From Fidelibacterota bacterium UBA7300 (GTDB taxonomy: Bacteria > Fidelibacterota > Marinisomatia > Marinisomatales > UBA2128): a DNA stretch of 35,211 nt. The notes beneath the pieces are model-generated. The model was not told the origin of the DNA. It did not search any database and worked only from the letters and a program-made list of their open reading frames with translations. Of the stretch, positions 1 through 6,397 are shown piece after piece. The translations under genes were made by a program, and so were the position numbers. Position 1 is the stretch's first letter; every line of letters begins with the position of its first letter. The stretch is taken from assembly GCA_002471865.1 (NCBI GenBank), contig DKQU01000082.1, forward strand, positions 9,442 to 44,652, read 5' to 3'.

Positions 1-19
1 CTCTATTTGCCGAAGTAGC

Positions 20-1309
20 TTATTTAAAACTAATAATTTGTCCTCGAGAAACCACGGAAACCACTTGTCCTTTCAACGTCTCACCGACAAAGGGTGAATT
101 CCGTGATTTTGAGCGGATATGCTCGAACCCAAATGTCCACTCTTGATCGGGATTTAGAAAAACGAGTTCAGCTTCAGCCCCTTTGGCAAATAGATCTGAG
201 TCGAAACCGATAATTTGTCTAGGCATGACGGTCAATTTTCTAACTACATCGAGCAGTGACATCTTCTTATCAGACAGCATTTTCCACACGGCGCCAAATG
301 CGCTCTCCAGCCCGATCATCCCGCACGGTGCGTACTCGAACGGACTCTCTTTCTCTTCCACTGTGTGAGGAGCGTGATCGGTGGCGATGCAGTCAACAGT
401 CCCATCTGAGATAGCACCGATCATTGCGTCACGATCGGCTTCGCTTCGGATAGGCGGCGCTACCTTCAGATTGGTATCGTACGTCTGAAGAGCTGAATCG
501 TCAAAGTAGAGATGGTGCGGAGTCACTTCGGCAGATATATTAACGCCATTCTCTTTAGCTCGGCGAATGGCATGGACAGATTTCTCTGTACTTACATGTG
601 GAACGTGAATTCTCCCGCCAGTATATCCCGCTACCTGCAGATCCCGCTCTACCATAATTGACTCGCTTACATCAGGAATTCCAGCCAATCCCAGCCTAGT
701 TGACCACCGACCTTCATTCATCTGTCCGGTCCCACGGAGGTCTACATCCTCTGCGTGGTTGATGATAGGAACGTCAAACTGCGCGCTGTACTCCAGTGCC
801 AAGCGCATCACTTCACCATCGGTGATGGGAATTCCATCATCGGAAAAAGCGACAGCTCCAGCTTTTACCATTTCCCCCATTTCAGTCATCTCTTTCCCAT
901 TCTGACCGACAGTCACGGCTCCGATGGGATACAATTGAATGGGAAGATCCTCAGCTTTTTCAGCAATGAAGCTGATGGATTCAGGGCTGTCCAGCGGCGG
1001 ATTGGTGTTGGGCATAACGCAGACGGTAGTAAATCCTCCGGCTAGAGCAGCTTGTGAGCCGGTGACGAGTGTCTCCTTGTCTTCCCTTCCCGGTTCGCGG
1101 AAATGAGCATGAATGTCACAAAAACCGTGAGTAACGACTGCGCCATTTGCATCCAGTTCATCAACACCGTCAGCCGATATACTTTTACCCACATCATTAA
1201 TCTTGCCATTCTTCAGCAGAATTTCGCCTGCGAATTCCTTCTCAGCGAATGGATCGAGAATTGTGCAATTGGTTATTTTTACTGATTTGGGTAATTGTTT
1301 TGTTTTCAC
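20..1309 (-). CDS. pyrC: Dihydroorotase (class I)
   Basis: Zn-dependent amidohydrolase that closes carbamoyl-aspartate to dihydroorotate, the third step of de novo pyrimidine synthesis, in the cytoplasm. The 429 aa length is typical of class I enzymes. The metal-binding motif DIHAHFREPG is at residues 65-74, MPNTNP at 99-104, a bridging-region Asp in FSDDG near 156, metal His in INHAED near 184, and the catalytic Asp in ATDHAPHT near 310. The start codon is GTG at 1309-1307 and overlaps the pyrB stop as GTGA, so translation is probably coupled. It is the last gene of pyrR-pyrB-pyrC; a glutamine-dependent carbamoyl phosphate synthase is not visible here. Expression is probably governed by the leader in front of pyrR. 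Confidence 0.96.
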   Translation of the reverse strand: MKTKQLPKSVKITNCTILDPFAEKEFAGEILLKNGKINDVGKSISADGVDELDANGAVVTHGFCDIHAHFREPGREDKETLVTGSQAALAGGFTTVCVMPNTNPPLDSPESISFIAEKAEDLPIQLYPIGAVTVGQNGKEMTEMGEMVKAGAVAFSDDGIPITDGEVMRLALEYSAQFDVPIINHAEDVDLRGTGQMNEGRWSTRLGLAGIPDVSESIMVERDLQVAGYTGGRIHVPHVSTEKSVHAIRRAKENGVNISAEVTPHHLYFDDSALQTYDTNLKVAPPIRSEADRDAMIGAISDGTVDCIATDHAPHTVEEKESPFEYAPCGMIGLESAFGAVWKMLSDKKMSLLDVVRKLTVMPRQIIGFDSDLFAKGAEAELVFLNPDQEWTFGFEHIRSKSRNSPFVGETLKGQVVSVVSRGQIISFK

Positions 1310-2247
1310 GCCTCTCCCTTCTCTTGCTTTTCTCCCAAAAGATGGAACAATACCGACATCCGGATTGCAACACCGTTCAGCACCTGATCCAAAATAATTG
1401 CATTGTCGCTGTCAGCCACATCGCTGTCGATTTCCACACCGCGGTTCATTGGACCGGGATGCATAATGGTCAACTCCTTGTCTAGAGCCTCCACTCGCTC
1501 TCGAGTAATTCCATAAAGTGAACGGTATTCTCTAATGGAAGGGATATAGTGTACTCCCTGCCGTTCCCTCTGAATACGAAGAATATTCACAGCATCTGCC
1601 CATTTCAGAACTTCGTCCAAGTTGTAGCTCACATTCACTCCGAGCTCATCAATATTCACCGGTATCAGTGTTGGTGGGCCGCATAAAGTGACCTCAGCAC
1701 CCATCGTTTTCAGTCCGATGATGTTAGACATTGCCACTCGGCTATGCGAAATATCACCAAGAATGGCAATTTTTAGTCCATCCAGTTTGTCAAACGTCTC
1801 CACTAGACTCATCATGTCTAGCAATCCTTGCGTCGGATGCTCATGAGTGCCGTCACCGGCGTTGATGACTACAGCGTCCACAAATTTAGTTAGATGAAGT
1901 GGAGCACCCGGAACCGGATGTCTCATGACGATGCCGTCAATTTTCATCGCTTCGATGTTCTGCGCAGTATCCTTGAAGCTCTCCCCTTTCTTTAGACTGC
2001 TGGAGGAAGCAGAGAAGTTCACCGTGTCGGCTGAGAGCCGTTTCTGTGCCAGTTCAAAGGAAATACGTGTACGTGTGGACGCTTCAAAAAAGAGATTAAC
2101 GATAGTCTTCCCTTGGAGCGTCGGTACTTTCTTAATGGGACGATCCAAAACTTCCCTGAAGGTGAAAGCAGTGTCAATCAGTGTCTGAATGTCTTCACGC
2201 GGAATTCCTTCTAATCCCAGAAGGTGTCTATTCTTCAAAGATCCCAT
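1306..2247 (-). CDS. pyrB: Aspartate carbamoyltransferase catalytic subunit
   Basis: Transfers carbamoyl from carbamoyl phosphate to L-aspartate, the committed step of pyrimidine synthesis. The 313 aa match the family. The carbamoyl-phosphate motif STRTR is at residues 57-61, the 80s-loop lysine in SLKKGES at 84-90, and HPGPMNRG near 265. No pyrI regulatory chain follows, so this is probably an unregulated catalytic trimer or a DHOase-associated form, as in other bacteria where pyrB and pyrC are adjacent. The ATG at 2247 shares its A with the pyrR stop (TGATG), and the downstream end overlaps pyrC by 4 bases. Both junctions suggest tight co-translation. Confidence 0.96.
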   Translation of the reverse strand: MGSLKNRHLLGLEGIPREDIQTLIDTAFTFREVLDRPIKKVPTLQGKTIVNLFFEASTRTRISFELAQKRLSADTVNFSASSSSLKKGESFKDTAQNIEAMKIDGIVMRHPVPGAPLHLTKFVDAVVINAGDGTHEHPTQGLLDMMSLVETFDKLDGLKIAILGDISHSRVAMSNIIGLKTMGAEVTLCGPPTLIPVNIDELGVNVSYNLDEVLKWADAVNILRIQRERQGVHYIPSIREYRSLYGITRERVEALDKELTIMHPGPMNRGVEIDSDVADSDNAIILDQVLNGVAIRMSVLFHLLGEKQEKGEA

Positions 2248-2795
2248 CAGTCAAATTTCTCCAGGTAAACTGTATCCTTTCCGTCAACTTCATTCAGCAG
2301 GACATAGACATGTTCATTATCAGCGGTAGGTACGTTCTTTCCTACAAAGTCGGCTTTAATTGGCATCTCCCTGTGACCTCGATCCACCAGCACAGCCAGC
2401 ATGACTCTATCCGGGCGGCCGAAGTCTATAATCTCAGAAAGTGCAGCTCTAACAGTACGTCCGGAATAGAGTACATCATCAGCGAGGATGACTGTCATTC
2501 CGTCGATAGTGAAAGAGATGTCTGTCCCTTTCACTTCCGGTGCAGCGAGGCGCTCACGGAAATCATCACGATAAAACGTAACACCCAGAAAGCCAATTGG
2601 CATTTCGACTCCAGAAATCTCTTTTAGCTTGGCAGCAAGACGTGTGGCAATAAACTCACCACGAGTACGAATGCCGATCACCGCTAATTTTCCTGGATCG
2701 CCCGCCTGCTCAAAAATTTCGTGAGCCATGCGAGTCAGAGACTTTTCGATTCTCTCTCGATCTAAGATTTCTCTCTTGTATCTGTTCTTTCCCAT
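2247..2795 (-). CDS. pyrR: PyrR: pyr attenuation regulator / uracil phosphoribosyltransferase
   Basis: PyrR proteins bind a hairpin in pyr leader RNA in response to UMP/UTP and usually also convert uracil plus PRPP to UMP. The PRPP-binding motif VILADDVLYSGRTV is at residues 102-115. From the ATG at 2795 the protein is 182 aa, the usual PyrR size. An in-frame ATG exists at 2837 but would add 14 residues encoded by the terminator stem directly upstream, so I reject it. A Shine-Dalgarno GGGGAGG sits about 9 bases before the chosen ATG, inside the 3' arm of that stem. First gene of pyrRBC. Function is assigned from family motifs and supported by a PyrR-box-like hairpin in the leader. Confidence 0.95.
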   Translation of the reverse strand: MGKNRYKREILDRERIEKSLTRMAHEIFEQAGDPGKLAVIGIRTRGEFIATRLAAKLKEISGVEMPIGFLGVTFYRDDFRERLAAPEVKGTDISFTIDGMTVILADDVLYSGRTVRAALSEIIDFGRPDRVMLAVLVDRGHREMPIKADFVGKNVPTADNEHVYVLLNEVDGKDTVYLEKFD

Positions 2796-2801
2796 AAAAA
2801 A

Positions 2802-2823
2802 ATCCTCCCCGAGAAGGGAGGAT
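2802..2823 (-). terminator. Rho-independent attenuator terminator in the pyr leader
   Basis: On the minus strand an 8-bp perfect stem (ATCCTCCC / GGGAGGAT) with a 6-base loop is followed by seven T and then the pyrR ATG. It is a canonical intrinsic terminator placed before the first gene of its own operon, as expected for attenuation. Its 3' arm carries GGGGAGG, the only good ribosome binding site for pyrR. The folded hairpin would therefore both stop transcription and hide the RBS. Confidence 0.85.
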
Positions 2824-2855
2824 CGCCTCAGCAACATCTTTAGATAATTGATGAA

Positions 2856-2889
2856 GTCCTTACCTTCTCACTGGAACGGTTTAAAGGAC
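2856..2889 (-). promoter_or_regulatory. PyrR-binding loop (anti-antiterminator) of the pyrRBC leader
   Basis: Read on the minus strand, GTCCTT (2889-2884) pairs with AAGGAC (2861-2856). A 3-base purine-rich bulge TAA and an ACC/GGT inner stem follow. The apical region holds TCCAGTGAG (2875-2867), which fits the PyrR recognition core UCCNGNGAG known from Bacillus leaders. The flanks CCUUUAA and AAGG also resemble Bacillus binding loops. GAGAAGG in its 3' half (2869-2863) is complementary to CCTTCTC in the terminator (2817-2811), giving an antiterminator that excludes both hairpins. Together these are the three elements of a PyrR attenuator. The assignment is by eye; no covariance model was run. 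Confidence 0.8.
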
Positions 2890-2891
2890 TA

Positions 2892-2912
2892 TTTAACTAG
2901 AGCGAAGTTAAA
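2892..2912 (-). other. AT-rich hairpin upstream of the PyrR-binding loop
   Basis: A perfect 7-bp inverted repeat TTTAACT / AGTTAAA with a 7-base loop lies just 5' of the PyrR-binding loop on the minus strand. It could be an additional leader hairpin or an operator. No T-tract follows, so it is not a terminator. Its function is unknown. Confidence 0.4.
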
Positions 2913-2929
2913 GCAGTTTGTGAGCGATT

Positions 2930-2937
2930 CAAAAGTA
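2930..2937 (-). promoter_or_regulatory. Possible pyrRBC promoter element (TAnnTTTG)
   Basis: Minus-strand TACTTTTG matches the Bacteroidetes -7 element TAnnTTTG and lies between the miaA stop and the leader hairpins. A matching TTTG lies further upstream than the usual spacing (25 bases between). It is compatible with transcription of the whole leader, but the evidence is weak. Confidence 0.25.
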
Positions 2938-2986
2938 TTTTCGTTTAATTCCCAGGCAGTTGCAAAACACAGGGTAATTCAAAATC

Positions 2987-3925
2987 TCACGGACGAGTCT
3001 GTTCGTACATTTCAACAATCAGACTGGATGCCTTCCTTAAATCCTCATCATTGGAAATCAGGCATACACAGTCCGATTTTTCCTTGTTAAACCACGATTT
3101 CTGCCTTTTGGCGTATTGACGAGTCCTCAGATTGATTTGTGCCACCATTTCGTCGAAATCCAACGTATCGTCAAGATGAGACATTATCTCGCCATAGCCA
3201 ACACTGTCCATAGGATGAGCTTTTCTGGAAAATCCTTTTTCAAGTAACGCTTTCACTTCATCAATCCAGCCGTCAGCAAACATCTCATCTATTCGACGAC
3301 AAACGCGCTTTTCCAACCACTCCATTTCCGGATGAATATAAGCGACAAATAGCGGAAGGGAATTGGAAGTCGCTTCTACTTGACGACGGTAATGTTCCGT
3401 AGGCGGTGATCCTGTTAATTCAAGAATCTCCAGAGCTCTGATTAGACGCTTATGATTATTCGGATGGACGATCTCAGCATACTCTGGATCGACTTTCTTT
3501 AACTCAGTTAAAAGAACGTCAGCTCCTTCCTTCTCCAACCGTTTCGTCAGTTTCTCTCGAACGATTAAATCAGTCGTGCTATCTTCAAATATTCCCTTAG
3601 TGATCGCACGAAAGTAGAGTCCGCTTCCGCCGCAAATGATAGAGAGATTTCCTCGTGATGTAATTTCGTTGACTTTCTTTTCTACGAGATGGCTATACTC
3701 TCCCGCAGAGATACGTTCACCCGGCTCACGAACGCCGTAAAGATGATGTGAAATTCCATGCTGCTCCTTTTCTGTCGGCTGGGCAGTACCGATGGCCATA
3801 TGACGGTAAATCTGGCGAGAATCGAGACCAATCACTTCTCCGCCAAGACGTTTTGCTATTTCAACTGCGACGCCGGTTTTACCAACGGCAGTAGGACCTA
3901 CAATGCATATACTTAGTGATTTCAT
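2987..3925 (-). CDS. miaA: tRNA dimethylallyltransferase
   Basis: Transfers dimethylallyl to N6 of A37 in tRNAs reading UNN codons, before MiaB methylthiolation. It is 312 aa, normal for the family. The P-loop GPTAVGKT is at residues 10-17, the DSRQIYRHM substrate motif near 35-43, the catalytic region GGSGLYFRA near 100, and a C-terminal RTRQYAKRQKSWF motif. ATG at 3925. A strong -10-like TATATT lies only 8 bases before the ATG, so the transcript may be nearly leaderless. The gene is divergent from the lipoprotein gene at 4082 and lies 191 bases upstream of pyrR with the pyr leader between. mtaB at 14366-15703 modifies the same tRNA position in other tRNAs. Confidence 0.96.
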   Translation of the reverse strand: MKSLSICIVGPTAVGKTGVAVEIAKRLGGEVIGLDSRQIYRHMAIGTAQPTEKEQHGISHHLYGVREPGERISAGEYSHLVEKKVNEITSRGNLSIICGGSGLYFRAITKGIFEDSTTDLIVREKLTKRLEKEGADVLLTELKKVDPEYAEIVHPNNHKRLIRALEILELTGSPPTEHYRRQVEATSNSLPLFVAYIHPEMEWLEKRVCRRIDEMFADGWIDEVKALLEKGFSRKAHPMDSVGYGEIMSHLDDTLDFDEMVAQINLRTRQYAKRQKSWFNKEKSDCVCLISNDEDLRKASSLIVEMYEQTRP

Positions 3926-3933
3926 AGCAGTGA

Positions 3934-3963
3934 AATATAGCTACCTTTAATGTCATCAGCCAA
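3934..3963 (-). promoter_or_regulatory. Candidate sigma70-type promoter for miaA
   Basis: Minus strand TTGGCT, an 18-base spacer, then TATATT. The -10 ends 8 bases before the miaA ATG, so the predicted transcript begins at or a base or two from the start codon. Confidence 0.4.
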
Positions 3964-3992
3964 AAGATGTCATTGAAACATGCAATCAATTC

Positions 3993-4021
3993 TTGACTTG
4001 TAAACTGTCTGAGTGTAGTAT
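3993..4021 (+). promoter_or_regulatory. Candidate sigma70-type promoter for the lipoprotein esterase
   Basis: TTGACT, a 17-base spacer, then TAGTAT, followed by a 60-base leader to the ATG at 4082 with AGAGGA as a weak ribosome binding site. It is the best housekeeping-promoter match found in the window and gives the lone plus-strand gene its own transcription. Confidence 0.55.
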
Positions 4022-4081
4022 CTTATAGACAAAGAAGATGGTTTTATTGAAATAATTTCACATAGAGGAAATCTGAAGTAA

Positions 4082-4966
4082 ATGAGAAAACTTGATATTG
4101 TCTTTATATCTACACTCATTCTCATCGTCTCTTGCAGTGAGAAAGAACCTACTGAGATAGATTCGACTGAGGAAGAATACCCTGAAGAGGTCACTGTCAA
4201 TATGATTTCTGATACTGATGGGTACTCGTATGTTTGCCGTCCTGCTGGAGAAGGACCTTTCCCGACTGTGCTGTACAGTCATGGTGGATTGGGGACTGCC
4301 ATTGGAGGCAACCTGGAAGGTACGTGCATGGCTCTTGCGGAAGCAGGTTATCTGGCTCGTGCAGAAAAGCGAGACACGACAATATCACTAGCTGGACACC
4401 TTAACGAGGTGCTTACTTCTCTCGATTCACTGCTGTCACACGAGGATGCCAATACAGACAAAATCGGAATAATGGGATTCTCCCGCGGGGGATTATTGAC
4501 ACTTCAAGCTGGAATTGCAAGAAATAACCAAGTTCACGCTATCCTCCTATTATCTCCTGCCCCTGGAGGAGCTTACGATGCAGATTCATTGACAACTCTT
4601 CACACGACATTAGAAGAAGCATCAGAAATCAATGCGCCTGTATTGATTCTGGTCCCGGAAAATGACCTCTATCAGGCAAATCATGTACAGCTTGCATATG
4701 ACGTTCAAGATTCACTCGAGGCAGCTGAAAAAGTTAATTCCCTCATTTTATACTCTGCTTATGATGCAGATGGAGATGGGATTACATTCTATGATTTTGG
4801 TCTCGACGGCGAGGATGGAACAGATGATGCTGGTGAGGGAAACGGTGAAAAAGATGAAGGTGAGAATTTTGATGAAGATGACGACGGCCACGAATTATTC
4901 TGGGAAGTCCGGGAGCCTTACTGGAGTGATGTATTAGAATTCCTTGACGAAAAGATTGGAGAGTGA
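4082..4966 (+). CDS. Lipoprotein alpha/beta hydrolase (esterase/dienelactone hydrolase-like) with Asp-rich insert
   Basis: An exported lipid-anchored hydrolase of 294 aa. The signal peptide ends in the lipobox LIVSC at Cys18 and is followed by an acidic Glu/Thr linker (residues 19-38). The alpha/beta hydrolase fold shows YSHGGL at 65-70 (oxyanion region), the nucleophile elbow GFSRGG with Ser134, a likely acid Asp195 in PENDLY and His270 as the probable catalytic base. Between acid and His lies a highly acidic segment (about 229-268) with DADGDG and DEDDDG runs like calcium-binding loops, unusual for this fold. It is the only plus-strand protein gene between 20 and 33544 and converges with a second lipoprotein that has a similar linker. 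The substrate cannot be told from sequence. Confidence 0.85.
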   Translation: MRKLDIVFISTLILIVSCSEKEPTEIDSTEEEYPEEVTVNMISDTDGYSYVCRPAGEGPFPTVLYSHGGLGTAIGGNLEGTCMALAEAGYLARAEKRDTTISLAGHLNEVLTSLDSLLSHEDANTDKIGIMGFSRGGLLTLQAGIARNNQVHAILLLSPAPGGAYDADSLTTLHTTLEEASEINAPVLILVPENDLYQANHVQLAYDVQDSLEAAEKVNSLILYSAYDADGDGITFYDFGLDGEDGTDDAGEGNGEKDEGENFDEDDDGHELFWEVREPYWSDVLEFLDEKIGE

Positions 4967-4988
4967 AAACCCTCAGCGCCACAATTAA

Positions 4989-5990
4989 TTATTCATATAA
5001 ATAAGCATATCCTTCATCATTCACCTCGAAACAAGCATTGAACTTTTTCCAGTTAACTGACTGATTAGCGGTAAACATCATAAAAACTGCACCGTCATGA
5101 AAAATGATGTCAGGTACACTCCCAGCAAATGTTTCAAATCCGGTGATTGGATAGAAATCTGTTCCGTTATCAGTACCCGCCAACCCTACCATGTGGTTCG
5201 TGGGTTGTGAACAATCTCCACTATCACAATAGTGATATGCAAAAAGGTACTGAAAACTTGTGTCAGCTGTTGTGCAGTCTCCTTCGTTCCAAGGCCAGGG
5301 AATAATTGAAGGATCAGCATAATCTCTCTCTTCGCTGTCGTCGTGAATCGTGATTTCAGTAAAGTTTGAATCCGTAGGACCAACAAATGATATACCATCA
5401 CTACTAATTCCTTTACTTATGCCGCCCCCTGTAGTCACAAAAAGTCCAAACTCGTTTTCACCAAAGTGAATGCCCGAAGGTACACCACCCTGACCATCAC
5501 TGGCTAACCCCTGTTCTTCAAAGGTATTGTCCAATTCACCATACGTATAGACGCGTACGCTTTGGCCTTCTGACACATAAAGAAAATAGGTACCCATCCC
5601 ATCAGTAATGATGTCAGGATCACTGAAAGTACCTGAGCTGATTTCCTTCTCTACTCTGTCTCCATCTATGACGTACATGCTGTCATTGGAAAGTACCGTA
5701 ACAGCTGACCGAATATACTTTGTGCAGGGGTAATCATCTTCACCATCATCATCTGAATCTGGGCATCCTGCGGGGTTAGATCCTATAATTCCAGGAAGAT
5801 AAAACAAGATGAGTTCTCCTGTGATTGGGTCGTTGATGAGGGATGGATCCACAAAGTTCCCCTCTACAATCGTAAATTCATATTCCTCTTCAGTTTCCTC
5901 CGGTTCAGTGGCCTCATCTTCACAGGAAGTTAAAATCAATGCAGAACTTACCAACAGTAACACAACACACCTACAATAGCTCCAATTCAT
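4989..5990 (-). CDS. Lipoprotein with GH43-like five-bladed propeller repeats
   Basis: A 333 aa protein of unknown function, probably surface or periplasmic. The signal peptide has the lipobox LILTSC (Cys23) and is followed by an acidic linker EPEETEEEY. Recurrent blade-like motifs are visible: FVDPSLI near 46, FSDPDII near 123, YADPSII near 219 and VPDIIF near 293, each followed by a Tyr/Phe-rich strand. This recalls five-bladed propellers of the GH43/levansucrase clan, where such Asp residues line the active site. A cysteine-bounded loop CPDSDDDGEDDYPC (near 75-88) looks like a calcium loop closed by a disulfide. ATG at 5990, 22-base convergent gap to the esterase. It could be an inactive binding module instead of a glycosidase. 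Confidence 0.7.
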   Translation of the reverse strand: MNWSYCRCVVLLLVSSALILTSCEDEATEPEETEEEYEFTIVEGNFVDPSLINDPITGELILFYLPGIIGSNPAGCPDSDDDGEDDYPCTKYIRSAVTVLSNDSMYVIDGDRVEKEISSGTFSDPDIITDGMGTYFLYVSEGQSVRVYTYGELDNTFEEQGLASDGQGGVPSGIHFGENEFGLFVTTGGGISKGISSDGISFVGPTDSNFTEITIHDDSEERDYADPSIIPWPWNEGDCTTADTSFQYLFAYHYCDSGDCSQPTNHMVGLAGTDNGTDFYPITGFETFAGSVPDIIFHDGAVFMMFTANQSVNWKKFNACFEVNDEGYAYLYE

Positions 5991-5992
5991 GA

Positions 5993-6397
5993 CTATCTCC
6001 TTTCCGCCAGCTCAACCAGCACCCCGCCCGCACTTCGGGGATGAACAAATACCACCAGATATCCTTCAGCACCTACGCTCGGTTCATCCTTGACCAGTTC
6101 CACGCCAGCCGCTTTTAACTCAACTATAGCACTACGAATATCATCCACCTGCAGGCAGATATGGTGAATTCCAGGACCTCGCTTCGCCAAAAATTTCCCG
6201 ACGGGAGAATCTTCGCTCAGTGCGGATAGCAGCTCCACTTTGCCGCTTCCTGTATCGAAGATATCGGTAACCACACCTTCTGATTCAACAGTCTCCGTAG
6301 TCCGATGGGAAATTTTCAATACCTCCCGCCAGAACGGCGCAGATTTATCCAGCGATTCCACTGCAATTCCGATATGCTCAATTCCTAAAATCTTCAT
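5993..6397 (-). CDS. mce: Methylmalonyl-CoA epimerase-like VOC protein
   Basis: A vicinal-oxygen-chelate fold protein of 134 aa, the size of bacterial methylmalonyl-CoA epimerases, which interconvert (2S)- and (2R)-methylmalonyl-CoA. Metal ligands fit: His8 in IEHIGIAV, His79 in GIHHICLQV, Glu129 in VLVELAE; KVELL at 53-57 is also conserved. ATG at 6397 overlaps the stop of the upstream enolase-superfamily gene (ATGA), so the two are co-translated. The family normally works with methylmalonyl-CoA mutase and propionyl-CoA carboxylase, neither of which is in this window. A different VOC isomerase activity linked to the upstream genes cannot be excluded. Confidence 0.85.
   Translation of the reverse strand: MKILGIEHIGIAVESLDKSAPFWREVLKISHRTTETVESEGVVTDIFDTGSGKVELLSALSEDSPVGKFLAKRGPGIHHICLQVDDIRSAIVELKAAGVELVKDEPSVGAEGYLVVFVHPRSAGGVLVELAERR

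Noticed and set aside
2181..2627. 148-codon plus-strand open frame opposite pyrB/pyrR
   Set aside because: Lies antisense to well-supported pyrR; no protein-like motifs or ribosome binding site.
2848..3090. 80-codon plus-strand open frame across the pyr leader
   Set aside because: Its sequence is the reverse complement of the leader hairpins and the miaA end; no recognisable protein features.
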